From positions 1,736,001 through 1,800,000 of the forward strand of contig OZ220496.1 in assembly GCA_965116235.1 (NCBI GenBank): a stretch of 64,000 bases of DNA. The letters run 5' to 3'. The stretch's first letter is position 1. Each line of letters opens with the position of its first letter. The translations under genes and the position numbers were made by a program. This document shows, one piece after another, positions 52,416-61,554 of the stretch. This stretch comes from MPNP01 sp965116235. Lineage in GTDB: Bacteria > Pseudomonadota > Alphaproteobacteria > Rhodobacterales > Rhodobacteraceae. Below the pieces are notes generated by a model. It was not told the DNA's origin, ran no database searches, and saw only the letters and a list, made by a program, of their open reading frames with translations.

Positions 52416-54149
52416 ATGCAAGGTACATCGAACACGTCTCAAGACACCTTGGCACGGAAGAGCCAGGATACCGGCATAGTCTCGGGCGGGAGACTCGTTG
52501 CCAAGGCTCTCCGCAACGAAGGTGTCGATACCATATTCACGCTGTGCGGCGGGCACATAATCGATATCTATGACGGGTGCATTGACGAGGGTATCAGAAT
52601 TGTTGATGTCCGGCATGAGCAGACCGCTGCCCACGCCGCCGATGGCTATGCTCGGCAGACCGGCAAGCTGGGTTGCGTCGTAACCACTGCAGGACCGGGT
52701 TGCACCAACGCCGTGACTGGCGTGGCAACGGCGTTCCGCTCCGAAAGCCCAATTCTGCACATCGGCGGACAATCATCGTTGACCCAGCATAAAATGGGCT
52801 CGCTCCAGGATCTGCCCCATGTCGACATGATGACCCCGATAACGAAATTCGCCTCAGGTGTTTTTTCTACCGAGCGCATTGCCGACATGGTCTCCATGGC
52901 CGCACGCGAATGTTTCTCAGGTGCTTACGGTCCAAGCTATCTGGAAATACCCCGAGACATTCTTGATGCGGAGATACCGCTCAAGCAGGCCCGAATACCC
53001 GCTCCGGGAAGCTACCGAGGGTCGGTGCGCTCAATCGGGGATCCGGCTGACATTGAGCGAATGGCGGACATACTCACAAATGCCGAGCGACCGGCCGTGT
53101 TGTTTGGACAGCAGGTGTGGGCATCGGGTTCATCGCCGGAATGCATCGACTTTGTCAGGGCACTTGATGTCCCCGCATACATGAATGGGGCGGCTCGGGG
53201 GATGATGCCGCAGAGCGATCCCCATTGCTTCGATCGAACTCGCTCTGACGCTTTCAAGGGTGCGGATGTCATATTGATCGTCGGCACGCCGTTCGATTTT
53301 CGGATGGGATATGGCAAACGGATCACGGCTCCCACTCTCCTGCAGATAGATCTTGACTACCGGACAGTTGGCAAGAACAGAGATATTACCCTTGGCATCA
53401 ATGGTCACCCAGGGGCTATATTGTCCGCCATATCGGCGGCAGCCTCGGGGCGCATGGATCGGGGCAAGAAACATTTGCGGCAGCAGTGGATGAAAGAGCT
53501 GAGGAAGATTGAGAAGGTCAAGCTCGAAAAGCTGATGCCGATGTTCCTGACCGATCAATCGCCGATCCATCCGTATCGGCTCGCGTGGGGGATCAACGAA
53601 TTCTTGGGCGATGATACCATATACATTGGCGACGGCGGTGACGTTGTCACCATTTCTGCCCAGGCCGTCCGCCCGCGCAATCCAGGCCAGTGGATGGATC
53701 CAGGCGCTCTGGGCTCGCTCGGAGTCGGAACAGGTTTCGCCATGGCCGCCAAGCTTGCGCACCCGAACAAGGAGGTCATGTGCCTCTATGGAGATGGTTC
53801 CTTTGGCATGACAGCCTTTGACATGGAAACAGCCCAGCGTTTCGGTGCTCCCTATCTTGCCGTCGTGGGCAACAATTCGGCCATGAACCAGATTCGCTAT
53901 GGCCAGATTGCCAAATACGGTCAAAACAGAGGAGATGTCGGCAACAAGCTCGGCGACGTTGAATTCGGCCAATTTGGTGAAATGATTGGCGGCTACGGCG
54001 AGGAGGTACGCGAAGCCGCCGAGTTGCAGCCGGCCTTGAGAAGGGCAAGAGAGGCGATTGCCAGGACAGGCAAATGCGCGGTCGTGAATGTTTGGATTGA
54101 TCCCAACGAGTATGCGCCGGGAACCAAGGCACAGACGATGTACAAATAG
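52416..54149 (+). CDS. TPP-dependent decarboxylase/lyase, oxalyl-CoA decarboxylase-like
   Basis: A 577-residue ThDP enzyme of the acetolactate synthase/oxalyl-CoA decarboxylase/2-hydroxyacyl-CoA lyase group. Catalytic Glu68 lies in DVRHEQTAAHAADGYAR; the ThDP-binding GDG...NN runs from 459 (GDGSFGMTAFDMETAQ) to 487 (VVGNN). The GALGSLGVGTGFAMAAKL stretch resembles 2-hydroxyacyl-CoA lyases. Because the next gene is a formyl-CoA:oxalate CoA-transferase, conversion of oxalyl-CoA to formyl-CoA and CO2 is the most economical role. The match to classical Oxc is only moderate, so a lyase joining or splitting formyl-CoA and an aldehyde is the alternative. Confidence 0.75.
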   Translation: MQGTSNTSQDTLARKSQDTGIVSGGRLVAKALRNEGVDTIFTLCGGHIIDIYDGCIDEGIRIVDVRHEQTAAHAADGYARQTGKLGCVVTTAGPGCTNAVTGVATAFRSESPILHIGGQSSLTQHKMGSLQDLPHVDMMTPITKFASGVFSTERIADMVSMAARECFSGAYGPSYLEIPRDILDAEIPLKQARIPAPGSYRGSVRSIGDPADIERMADILTNAERPAVLFGQQVWASGSSPECIDFVRALDVPAYMNGAARGMMPQSDPHCFDRTRSDAFKGADVILIVGTPFDFRMGYGKRITAPTLLQIDLDYRTVGKNRDITLGINGHPGAILSAISAAASGRMDRGKKHLRQQWMKELRKIEKVKLEKLMPMFLTDQSPIHPYRLAWGINEFLGDDTIYIGDGGDVVTISAQAVRPRNPGQWMDPGALGSLGVGTGFAMAAKLAHPNKEVMCLYGDGSFGMTAFDMETAQRFGAPYLAVVGNNSAMNQIRYGQIAKYGQNRGDVGNKLGDVEFGQFGEMIGGYGEEVREAAELQPALRRAREAIARTGKCAVVNVWIDPNEYAPGTKAQTMYK

Positions 54150-54180
54150 AGCCGAACGGCGTTGGGGGAGTATTTTGTCC

Positions 54181-55440
54181 ATGAAGGCACTTGAAGGAAC
54201 AAAGATACTGGACTTTACACATGTTCAGTCGGGTCCGACATGCACCCAGCTGCTGGCCTGGTTTGGCGCTGATGTCATCAAGGTGGAAAGACCGGGAGTG
54301 GGCGATGCCACCCGGAAGCAGCTGGTTGATGTTCCGGATGCGGACAGCTTGTACTTCACGATGCTCAATCACAACAAGAGGTCGATCACCATCAATACCA
54401 AGAGTGAGGTCGGCAAGGAGATTCTTTCGCGATTGGTCCGCGAATGTGACGTTCTAGTCGAAAACTTTGCCCCCGGTGCTCTGGAGCGGATGGGGTTTGG
54501 CTGGAAAGAAGTCCAGCAACTCAACCCCAGGATGATCATGGCTTCCGTCAAGGGGTTTGGGCCTGGCAAGTATGAAGATTGCAAGGTTTACGAAAATGTG
54601 GCTCAATGTGCTGGAGGATCGGCTTCAACGACCGGCTTCGCAGACGGGGTTCCGCTAGTGACAGGAGCCCAGATCGGTGACTCAGGGACAGGCTTGCATC
54701 TGGCCCTAGGGATTTGCGTGGCCTTGATACAACGAGAAAAGACCGGACGCGGGCAAAGAATTCTGGCCCCCATGCAAGATGGCGTTCTCAACCTTTGCCG
54801 GGTCAAGCTGAGAGATCAGCAACGCTTGGCAAGAGGTCCCCTCAGGGAATACTCCCAACATGGCCGTGGTGAAGCCTTTGGCAAGGCGACGCCGAGAGCC
54901 GGCAATGATTCGGGCGGAGGACAGCCCGGTCGAATCCTCAAGTGCAAAGGCTGGGAAGACGATCCCAATGCCTACACTTACTTCATCACTCAGGCAGCAG
55001 TCTGGAAGTCGGTCTGTGACGTGATCGGCAAGCCGGAATGGAAGGAGGATCCGGACTTTGCCACGCCGGAAGCTCGCCTCCCTCGATTGGACCGGATATT
55101 TGATACAATCGAAACATGGACCAAGACCAAGACCAAGTTTGAAGTCATGGAGATATGCAATCCCCTGAACATTCCGGTTGGGCCTATTCTTTCCATGCAA
55201 GAGCTGGCCGAAGACGAAGGATTGCGGGCCACGGGTACAATCGTTGAAGTGGATCATCCTGAACGGGGGAAGTATTTGTCTGTTGGATGTCCGATCAAGC
55301 TTTCCGACAGCCCGGTTGAGGTCGTACGCTCGCCGCTTCTGGGCGAGCACACAACCGAGATTTTGACTTCCGTGCTCGGCTATTCCGGCAAGGAACTGGA
55401 TCGAGTGTTCAAATCGGGAGCTGTCGGCGAGGTCGAGTAG
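54181..55440 (+). CDS. frc: Formyl-CoA:oxalate CoA-transferase
   Basis: Class III CoA-transferase of 419 residues that moves CoA from formyl-CoA to oxalate. From ATG 54181 (GGGGGAG upstream) the sequence tracks Oxalobacter FRC closely as I recall it: LDFTHVQSGPTCTQ with Gln16, catalytic Asp167 in GAQIGDSGTGLH, YENVAQCAGGSASTTGF, VKLRDQQRLARG and the glycine loop GGGQPGRILKCKGWE. This supports oxalate specificity better than a general CaiB/BaiF label. It follows the TPP enzyme by 31 bases. Confidence 0.88.
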   Translation: MKALEGTKILDFTHVQSGPTCTQLLAWFGADVIKVERPGVGDATRKQLVDVPDADSLYFTMLNHNKRSITINTKSEVGKEILSRLVRECDVLVENFAPGALERMGFGWKEVQQLNPRMIMASVKGFGPGKYEDCKVYENVAQCAGGSASTTGFADGVPLVTGAQIGDSGTGLHLALGICVALIQREKTGRGQRILAPMQDGVLNLCRVKLRDQQRLARGPLREYSQHGRGEAFGKATPRAGNDSGGGQPGRILKCKGWEDDPNAYTYFITQAAVWKSVCDVIGKPEWKEDPDFATPEARLPRLDRIFDTIETWTKTKTKFEVMEICNPLNIPVGPILSMQELAEDEGLRATGTIVEVDHPERGKYLSVGCPIKLSDSPVEVVRSPLLGEHTTEILTSVLGYSGKELDRVFKSGAVGEVE

Positions 55441-55464
55441 TGGAGTTGGATTGGGAATGATCGC

Positions 55465-56388
55465 ATGAAGTTGATTGTCATGGGGCAGCAGGCCTTTGGT
55501 CAGGCTGCCCTTGAAAAGATCCTCTCGGATGGTCAGGATGAGGTTGCTGCGGTCTACTGTGCACCGGACAAGCCCGGACGCCCAGTGGATCCGCTCAAGG
55601 AATATGCCGCAGAATGCAAGATTCCGGTTTATCAGCCGCCTGATTTTGCGAATGAAGCCACCCTCGGGCAAATGCGCAACCATCAAGCCGACCTGATGAT
55701 CATGGCATATGTTACCCTTTTCGTGCCGGAAGCCGCTCGTACCATTCCCCGACTGGGTTCAATCTGCTTTCATCCTTCACTATTGCCGCTCCATCGTGGC
55801 CCCAGCTCCATCAATTGGCCAATCATCCAGGGCGCTGTCAAGACCGGGTTTTCCTGGTTCGACCCCACCGACGGATTGGACGAGGGGGACGTGCTGCTGC
55901 AGTGGGAGTGTGAAATCGGCCCCGACGATACGCTGGGAGATGTGTATTTCAAAAAGATTTTTCCGGCCGCCATCAATTCTCTGACGGAACTGTGCGAGAT
56001 GTATCGAACGGGCACTGCGTTTCGTGTCCAACAAGACGAATCCAGAGCCACCTACGAATCGTGGTGTCGAGCCAAGGATGCCGAGATTGACTGGTCCAAA
56101 CCGGTGCAAGAAGTGTATAATCTGATACGAGGAACCAATCCGCAGCCGGGGGCGTGGACCACCTGCAACAACCAGACTGTCAAGGTTTACGATGCTCGAA
56201 TGATAGTTGGATCAGACGAAGAGGCCGGCGTTGTCAGTGAGATTCTTGAAGATGGAGTAGTCGTGGCGGCACGGGGCGGTGCAATATTGATCAAGCGGGT
56301 TCGAACAGAGGGTCATGGTAAAATCCCTGCGAGCGAGTGGATTGTCCAGGCCGGGCTCCGCGTGGGCGACCGATTGGGTGGTAAATAG
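55465..56388 (+). CDS. Stand-alone formyltransferase resembling the 10-formyl-THF hydrolase domain of ALDH1L1
   Basis: A 307-residue formyl_trans_N/formyl_trans_C protein. MGQQAFGQAALEKI at the start, His103 in FHPSLLPLHRGPSSINWPI and Asp139 in DGLDEGDVLLQ align with the catalytic His106 and Asp142 of mammalian 10-formyl-THF dehydrogenase; ATYESWCRAKDAEIDW and IRGTNPQPGAWT continue the match into the C-terminal subdomain. It is not fused to a dehydrogenase. Methionyl-tRNA formyltransferase is less likely because of the neighbours and the closer ALDH1L1-type pattern. It could release formate from 10-formyl-THF or move formyl groups between folate and another carrier. Followed 20 bases later by fhs. 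Confidence 0.8.
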   Translation: MKLIVMGQQAFGQAALEKILSDGQDEVAAVYCAPDKPGRPVDPLKEYAAECKIPVYQPPDFANEATLGQMRNHQADLMIMAYVTLFVPEAARTIPRLGSICFHPSLLPLHRGPSSINWPIIQGAVKTGFSWFDPTDGLDEGDVLLQWECEIGPDDTLGDVYFKKIFPAAINSLTELCEMYRTGTAFRVQQDESRATYESWCRAKDAEIDWSKPVQEVYNLIRGTNPQPGAWTTCNNQTVKVYDARMIVGSDEEAGVVSEILEDGVVVAARGGAILIKRVRTEGHGKIPASEWIVQAGLRVGDRLGGK

Positions 56389-56408
56389 ATCAGGCAAGGA
56401 GAGCGGCG

Positions 56409-58079
56409 ATGGTTTCCGATATCGAAATAGCAAGGCAAGCGCACAAGCGCCCCATACAGGAAGTCGGCTTGAGGATTGGCATCCCATCCGATCAGCTTTT
56501 GCCTTTTGGTCACGACAAGGCGAAGGTTTCAGCGGATTTTATTCAGTCGGTTCAGAATCAGGCCGACGGCAACCTGATTCTGGTAACGGCCATCAATCCT
56601 ACTCCTGCCGGTGAAGGCAAGACCACGACGACGGTCGGCCTGGGGGATGGATTGAATCGAATCGGCAAGAAAGCGGCCATCTGCATTCGGGAAGCATCCT
56701 TGGGTCCATGTTTTGGCATGAAGGGCGGGGCCGCTGGCGGCGGATACGCTCAGGTCGTCCCGATGGAAGACATGAATCTTCACTTTACGGGAGATTTTCA
56801 TGCCATAACATCAGCGCACAACCTTCTGGCCGCCATGATCGACAACCATATCTACTGGGGGAACAAGCAAGACATTGACCAGCGCCGCGTCGTCTGGCGG
56901 CGAGTATTGGACATGAATGACCGCGCACTCAGGCAGATTACCTGCAGTTTGGGCGGGGTGGCCAATGGGTTTCCGCGGGAGGCTGGATTTGATATCACGG
57001 TGGCTTCCGAAGTCATGGCCGTCCTGTGTCTGGCAAGGAATCTTGCCGACCTGCAGGAACGGCTTGGACGGATGATCGTGGCCTACAGACGTGACCGCTC
57101 GCCTGTATACTGTCGGGACATCAATGCCGATGGAGCCATGACGGTGCTATTGCAACAAGCTGTTCAACCCAACCTGGTGCAGACTCTCGAAAACAATCCG
57201 GCCTTTGTTCACGGTGGGCCGTTTGCCAACATTGCACACGGCTGCAACTCGGTCATAGCCACGACAACGGCTCTGAAGCTGGCCGATTATGTTGTGACCG
57301 AAGCAGGATTTGGTGCTGACCTTGGGGCCGAAAAGTTCTTGAACATCAAGTGTAGGCAGGCCGGGCTGACGCCCAAGGCCGTCGTTATTGTCGCCACAAT
57401 CCGGGCCCTGAAAATGAATGGCGGCGTGGCCAAGGCTGATCTGGGAGTCGAGAATGTCGATGCGGTTCAAAGAGGGTGTTCAAATCTGGGACGACACATT
57501 GACAACATGCGAAAGTTCGGTGTTCCAGCCGTAGTGGCGATCAATCATTTTGTCACAGACACGGATGCTGAGGTCGAAGCGGTCAGGACATATGCCGAAT
57601 CCTGCGGCACCGAAGCGATTTTGTGCCAACACTGGGCCAAGGGTTCAGACGGAACTGTTGATCTGGCTCGCAAGGTGGTGGAGATCATCGACGAAGATCA
57701 GGCCAATTACCAACCTCTCTATTCGAGCGACATCGGTCTGGTGGAAAAGATCGAAACCATTGCCAAGGAAATTTACCGGGCGGATGGCATATCAATGGAT
57801 AAAAAAATTGCGGATCAGCTTCGTCTATGGGAAGATCAAGGATATGGGAACCTTCCGGTGTGCATGGCTAAAACTCAGTACAGCTTTACCACGGATCCAA
57901 ACGAGAGAGGGGCTCCGACAGGACATGCAATCCCTGTCCGGGAGGTAAGGCTCTCAGCTGGAGCCGGGTTCATCGTTGCCATTTGTGGTGCCATAATGAC
58001 GATGCCGGGCTTGCCAAGCGTACCCGCAGCCGAGTCCATTCACATTGATGATCAAGGTCAAATACAGGGATTGTTCTAG
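56409..58079 (+). CDS. fhs: Formate-tetrahydrofolate ligase
   Basis: Makes 10-formyl-THF from formate, ATP and THF. The 556-residue length is standard. The P-loop TPAGEGKTTTTVGLGDGL, GGAAGGGYAQVVPMEDMNLHFTGDFHAI, EAGFGADLGAEKF and the C-terminal GAPTGHAIPVREVRLSAGAGFIV are signature blocks. It follows the formyltransferase by 20 bases (GGAG ribosome-binding sequence) and would use the formate released by Frc. A 221-base gap without a supported gene separates it from tctC. Confidence 0.97.
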   Translation: MVSDIEIARQAHKRPIQEVGLRIGIPSDQLLPFGHDKAKVSADFIQSVQNQADGNLILVTAINPTPAGEGKTTTTVGLGDGLNRIGKKAAICIREASLGPCFGMKGGAAGGGYAQVVPMEDMNLHFTGDFHAITSAHNLLAAMIDNHIYWGNKQDIDQRRVVWRRVLDMNDRALRQITCSLGGVANGFPREAGFDITVASEVMAVLCLARNLADLQERLGRMIVAYRRDRSPVYCRDINADGAMTVLLQQAVQPNLVQTLENNPAFVHGGPFANIAHGCNSVIATTTALKLADYVVTEAGFGADLGAEKFLNIKCRQAGLTPKAVVIVATIRALKMNGGVAKADLGVENVDAVQRGCSNLGRHIDNMRKFGVPAVVAINHFVTDTDAEVEAVRTYAESCGTEAILCQHWAKGSDGTVDLARKVVEIIDEDQANYQPLYSSDIGLVEKIETIAKEIYRADGISMDKKIADQLRLWEDQGYGNLPVCMAKTQYSFTTDPNERGAPTGHAIPVREVRLSAGAGFIVAICGAIMTMPGLPSVPAAESIHIDDQGQIQGLF

Positions 58080-58300
58080 AAAAACTGGAATTCATGAGTA
58101 TGATGCCAGTATCGTTCATGGTAACGAAACGGCTTGGCACTGTCACAGGACGGCCACGGGATGTCAAAGGCATTGTCAGGAACTCGGAGGAAAAGCTTCA
58201 AGTTGAGGCTTTACCCCAGAGAATCGCCAGTCTTGACTTTGAGCCGGGCTGGCTTGTACACGACGACAGTTCTTGTCGCAAGAATTAGGGAGGAAGAATA

Positions 58301-59269
58301 ATGTTGAGAAAGATTACATTGGGTATGGTTGCACTTGTTGCTTCCATCGCTGTCAGCACTGCGAGTGCAGAGTTTGAACCGACCAAGCCGATTGACTTTG
58401 TTATCATGGCTGGCAAGGGTGGAGGAGCCGACAAGATGGCTCGTCTCATGCAATCGATTGTTGAACAAAACAACCTGGCGTCACGACCATTGGTGCCCGT
58501 GAACAAGACCGGTGGCTCCGGAGCCGAAGCCCTAGTTTCGCTGAACACTGCAAACGATCCTGATCACACGATCATGGTTACGCTGAATTCATTCTTCACG
58601 ACACCGCTTCGGCAGCCGGGTCTTGGCATCGATATCATGACGTTTGCCCCGGTGGGACGCATGGCCGAAGACACCTTTGTTCTTTGGGTGAACAAGAATG
58701 AGGGCATCAACTCCTTTCAGGAGTTTCTGGATGAAGCCATGGCTCGCGGCTCCGGATGGGTCATGGGTGGCACCGGCTCGGCTCAGGAGGACGAGATCAT
58801 TACGGATTTCCTCAATGATACGTTCGGTCTGGACATCAAGTACATTCCGTACAGTGGCGGGGGAGCCGTAGCGAAGGATCTGGCTGGCGAGAACATTGAC
58901 TCATCCGTCAACAATCCTTCAGAAGCGCTGGGCTTTTACGAATCCGGTGATGTGATCCCGCTGGTGGCCTTCACGGACGAAAGGTTGCCGATGTTTCCCG
59001 AGGTTCCCACTCTGATGGAAGCCGCTGACGTTGCATTCGCCTACTACATGCAGCGTGCCGTGGTCGGTGCCCCAGGGATGTCGGATGATGCTCAGGCCTA
59101 TTACACCGATCTGTTCATGAAAGTGTACGATTCACCTGAGTGGCAAGAGTACAAGATGAGCAAATCCTTGCTAGGTGATTACATGTCCGGTCAGAATCTT
59201 GCCGACTATTGGACTGTTCAACGAGATCGCCACGAGACTGTCCTGAGAGCATCCGGGGCCATTCAATAG
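58301..59269 (+). CDS. tctC: Tripartite tricarboxylate transporter binding protein TctC-type
   Basis: Periplasmic receptor of 322 residues (Bug/TctC family). Signal peptide MLRKITLGMVALVASIAVST with cleavage after ASA; GGGADKMARLMQ near the ligand loop and the C-terminal LADYWTVQRDRHETVLR end fit the family. GGGAGG-like GGGAGGAAG ribosome-binding sequence precedes the ATG. Members bind many different carboxylates, so linkage to frc and the TPP enzyme suggests oxalate or a related small acid, by inference only. Confidence 0.87.
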   Translation: MLRKITLGMVALVASIAVSTASAEFEPTKPIDFVIMAGKGGGADKMARLMQSIVEQNNLASRPLVPVNKTGGSGAEALVSLNTANDPDHTIMVTLNSFFTTPLRQPGLGIDIMTFAPVGRMAEDTFVLWVNKNEGINSFQEFLDEAMARGSGWVMGGTGSAQEDEIITDFLNDTFGLDIKYIPYSGGGAVAKDLAGENIDSSVNNPSEALGFYESGDVIPLVAFTDERLPMFPEVPTLMEAADVAFAYYMQRAVVGAPGMSDDAQAYYTDLFMKVYDSPEWQEYKMSKSLLGDYMSGQNLADYWTVQRDRHETVLRASGAIQ

Positions 59270-59314
59270 CCTTTCTGGCTGGAGACACGGCCGTCAGTCA
59301 AGGAGACGGGTGAG

Positions 59315-59848
59315 TTGCGACTTGCTGAGTTGGCAACGGCGATAGTCATTGCGCTCTTCTCCCTATATCTGATGTGGGAAAGTGGCGAGGGCCCGTCGTG
59401 GGACCCCAATGCCGTGCGCTTTGCCAACATCGGAATAAACGTCAACGATGAAGGACCAGGAAGTGGATTCTGGCCCTTCTGGCTGTCCTTGATCATGTTG
59501 ACATGCTCAATGCTCGTCGGCGTCAAATGGTTCCGGCGAGCAACTCCCCAAGCCCGGTCAACCGAACGGTTTCTGGACAACTATGGTCTGAAGATGTTCG
59601 CATGGGTCGGCGGGGGGCTGGTGGCTTTTCTCCTGCTCATCGGCATCATAGGATTTTATGGTTCCATACCGATCTTCCTGCTCTATTACATCTATTTTCT
59701 CGGCAAGCATCCTTTATGGCTGGCTGGCCTCGTGGCGATAAGCGTACCGATCTTCTGCTTTTTCTTTTTCGATGTGGCGATGCGGATCGTTTTGCCGAAA
59801 GGCATCACCGAGCCGCTTTTCATTCCTCTCTATGACATTTTCTTATAG
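59315..59848 (+). CDS. tctB: Tripartite tricarboxylate transporter small subunit TctB-type
   Basis: A 177-residue membrane protein with four hydrophobic helices and the family pattern GPGSGFWPFWLSLIM in its first loop. The start is a TTG at 59315 with AAGGAGA about nine bases upstream; no better ATG exists. Placed between the receptor and large permease as usual. Confidence 0.85.
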   Translation: MRLAELATAIVIALFSLYLMWESGEGPSWDPNAVRFANIGINVNDEGPGSGFWPFWLSLIMLTCSMLVGVKWFRRATPQARSTERFLDNYGLKMFAWVGGGLVAFLLLIGIIGFYGSIPIFLLYYIYFLGKHPLWLAGLVAISVPIFCFFFFDVAMRIVLPKGITEPLFIPLYDIFL

Positions 59849-59902
59849 CCGGTTTGTCGTCCATGTACGCAGGATGTCCGGGACGGCATTGACTTGCGGT
59901 GA

Positions 59903-61441
59903 ATGATGGAAGTTTTAGCTCACTTGCTTGATGGAGTCTGGGCGGCCTTGCAGCCAATCAATCTGGGGCTGGCGTTTCTGGGCGTCGTCATTGGTCTGTT
60001 TGTCGGAGCGATGCCTGGCCTGGGTTCGGTCAATGGCGTGGCCATCTTGCTTCCCTTTACCTTTGTCATACAGGAAATGACGGGAACGATTTCGTCCCCG
60101 ATGATCTTTCTGGCGGCAATTTATTATGGCGCCATGTACGGCGGGGCCATATCGTCAATCACGCTCGGCATTCCTGGAGCTTCCACGGCTGTGGCTACAA
60201 CCTTTGACGGTCGTCCTCTGGCTCTTCAGGGACGTGCCGAGAAGGCACTGGTTGTGGCCGCCATTGCGTCTTTTGTCGGAGGAACTCTTTCAAACATAAT
60301 TTTTACCGGGGCGGCACCATTGTTGGCGTCCGTTGCCTTGCGTTTCGGCAATCCCGAGATTTTTGCCTTGATGCTGCTGGCCTTTGCAACTTTCGTTGGG
60401 TTGGGTGGTGACGACATTCCCAAGACCATCATCTCGATCTGTTTTGGTCTGGTGATGTCGTCGGTGGGCTTCGACATCATTTCCGGAGCTCCGCGACTGT
60501 TGCTCTTTGATTCGACCTTATGGTTCAGCCGGGGAATTCAGTTTCTGGTCTTGGCCATCGGTGTCTATGGCATTGGCGAGATGCTATGGACGCTGAACCT
60601 GAATCGCGGTGCGGTTCAGATGACGGAGGCGCAGATCACGTTGCGTCGCGTTCTCAAGGCGTTAAAGGAGTTTCCTGAAGCCTGGAAGGGAACGACCATA
60701 GGATCCTTTCTGGGCTTTTTTGTCGGCATTCTGCCTGCCGCTGGCGCGACACCGGGTTCTCTGATGGCTTACGGAGTGACCAAGATGGCATCCAAGGACC
60801 CGTCCAAGTTTGGCAAGGGAGAAGCAGATGGGGTGGCCGCTCCCGAAGCCGCCAACAATTCGGCCTCGACGGGTGCCATGTTGCCCATGATGACACTGGG
60901 CATTCCCGGATCGCCTACAACTGCGGTCCTGCTGGCGGGGATGGTCATTTGGGGCCTGCAACCCGGACCTTTGCTGTTTTCCGAGCAACCGGAGTTTGTC
61001 TGGCCCCTGATCGGTTCCTTTTACATCTCGAATGTCATTGCGGTCATCGTCAATCTGGCCTGCATTCCGCTGTTTCTCAAGGTTCTCAAGATGCCGTTTT
61101 CGATCTTGGCTCCCTTGATATTCGTGCTCTCGGTCGTTGGCACATATGCCGCTTATCAAAACATATATGATGTCTGGCTGATGCTGATTTTCGGCTTGTG
61201 CGCCTTCTTGTTGCGAATTCTTGACTATCCCTTGGCACCGGCTGTCCTGGCTATCGTGCTGGGTCCCATTGCCGAACCGACATTGCGTCAGTCGTTGCTG
61301 CTTTCGGACGGAAGCTGGTGGATATTTTTCGAACGCCCGGTCTCTGGACCGATCACGGTTGTTGCCATCATCATGCTCTTGTTGCCCGTGTTCGGCTTCA
61401 TCCGAAATAAAATCAGGGAGAAGAGAAAACCGGCCCAGTGA
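59903..61441 (+). CDS. tctA: Tripartite tricarboxylate transporter large permease TctA-type
   Basis: A 512-residue polytopic membrane protein with about 12 helices. Family blocks include VVIGLFVGAMPGLGSVNGVAILLPFTF near the N-terminus, YGAMYGGAISSITLGIPG and, in the second half, PEAANNSASTGAMLPMMTLGIPGSPTTAVLLAGM. The duplicated GIPG motif is characteristic. Last gene of the cluster; the next gene starts 113 bases downstream. Confidence 0.94.
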   Translation: MMEVLAHLLDGVWAALQPINLGLAFLGVVIGLFVGAMPGLGSVNGVAILLPFTFVIQEMTGTISSPMIFLAAIYYGAMYGGAISSITLGIPGASTAVATTFDGRPLALQGRAEKALVVAAIASFVGGTLSNIIFTGAAPLLASVALRFGNPEIFALMLLAFATFVGLGGDDIPKTIISICFGLVMSSVGFDIISGAPRLLLFDSTLWFSRGIQFLVLAIGVYGIGEMLWTLNLNRGAVQMTEAQITLRRVLKALKEFPEAWKGTTIGSFLGFFVGILPAAGATPGSLMAYGVTKMASKDPSKFGKGEADGVAAPEAANNSASTGAMLPMMTLGIPGSPTTAVLLAGMVIWGLQPGPLLFSEQPEFVWPLIGSFYISNVIAVIVNLACIPLFLKVLKMPFSILAPLIFVLSVVGTYAAYQNIYDVWLMLIFGLCAFLLRILDYPLAPAVLAIVLGPIAEPTLRQSLLLSDGSWWIFFERPVSGPITVVAIIMLLLPVFGFIRNKIREKRKPAQ

Positions 61442-61554
61442 ACTGCTTCCGGCAGGGTTTTCGACATGAATCATCGTCTAACGTCCTTAAGCCGCTTGGA
61501 AGTTTCTCAGGTTTGCATGATTGTTCGTGTCAGATTGGTTGGCGGAGAACAATC

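Noticed and set aside
53130..54182. 350-codon minus-strand frame antisense to the TPP enzyme gene
   Set aside because: Mirror frame caused by codon bias of a well-supported gene; no ribosome-binding site or motif.
58094..58288. 64-codon frame between fhs and tctC
   Set aside because: No ribosome-binding sequence and no recognisable pattern; more likely leader sequence of tctC.
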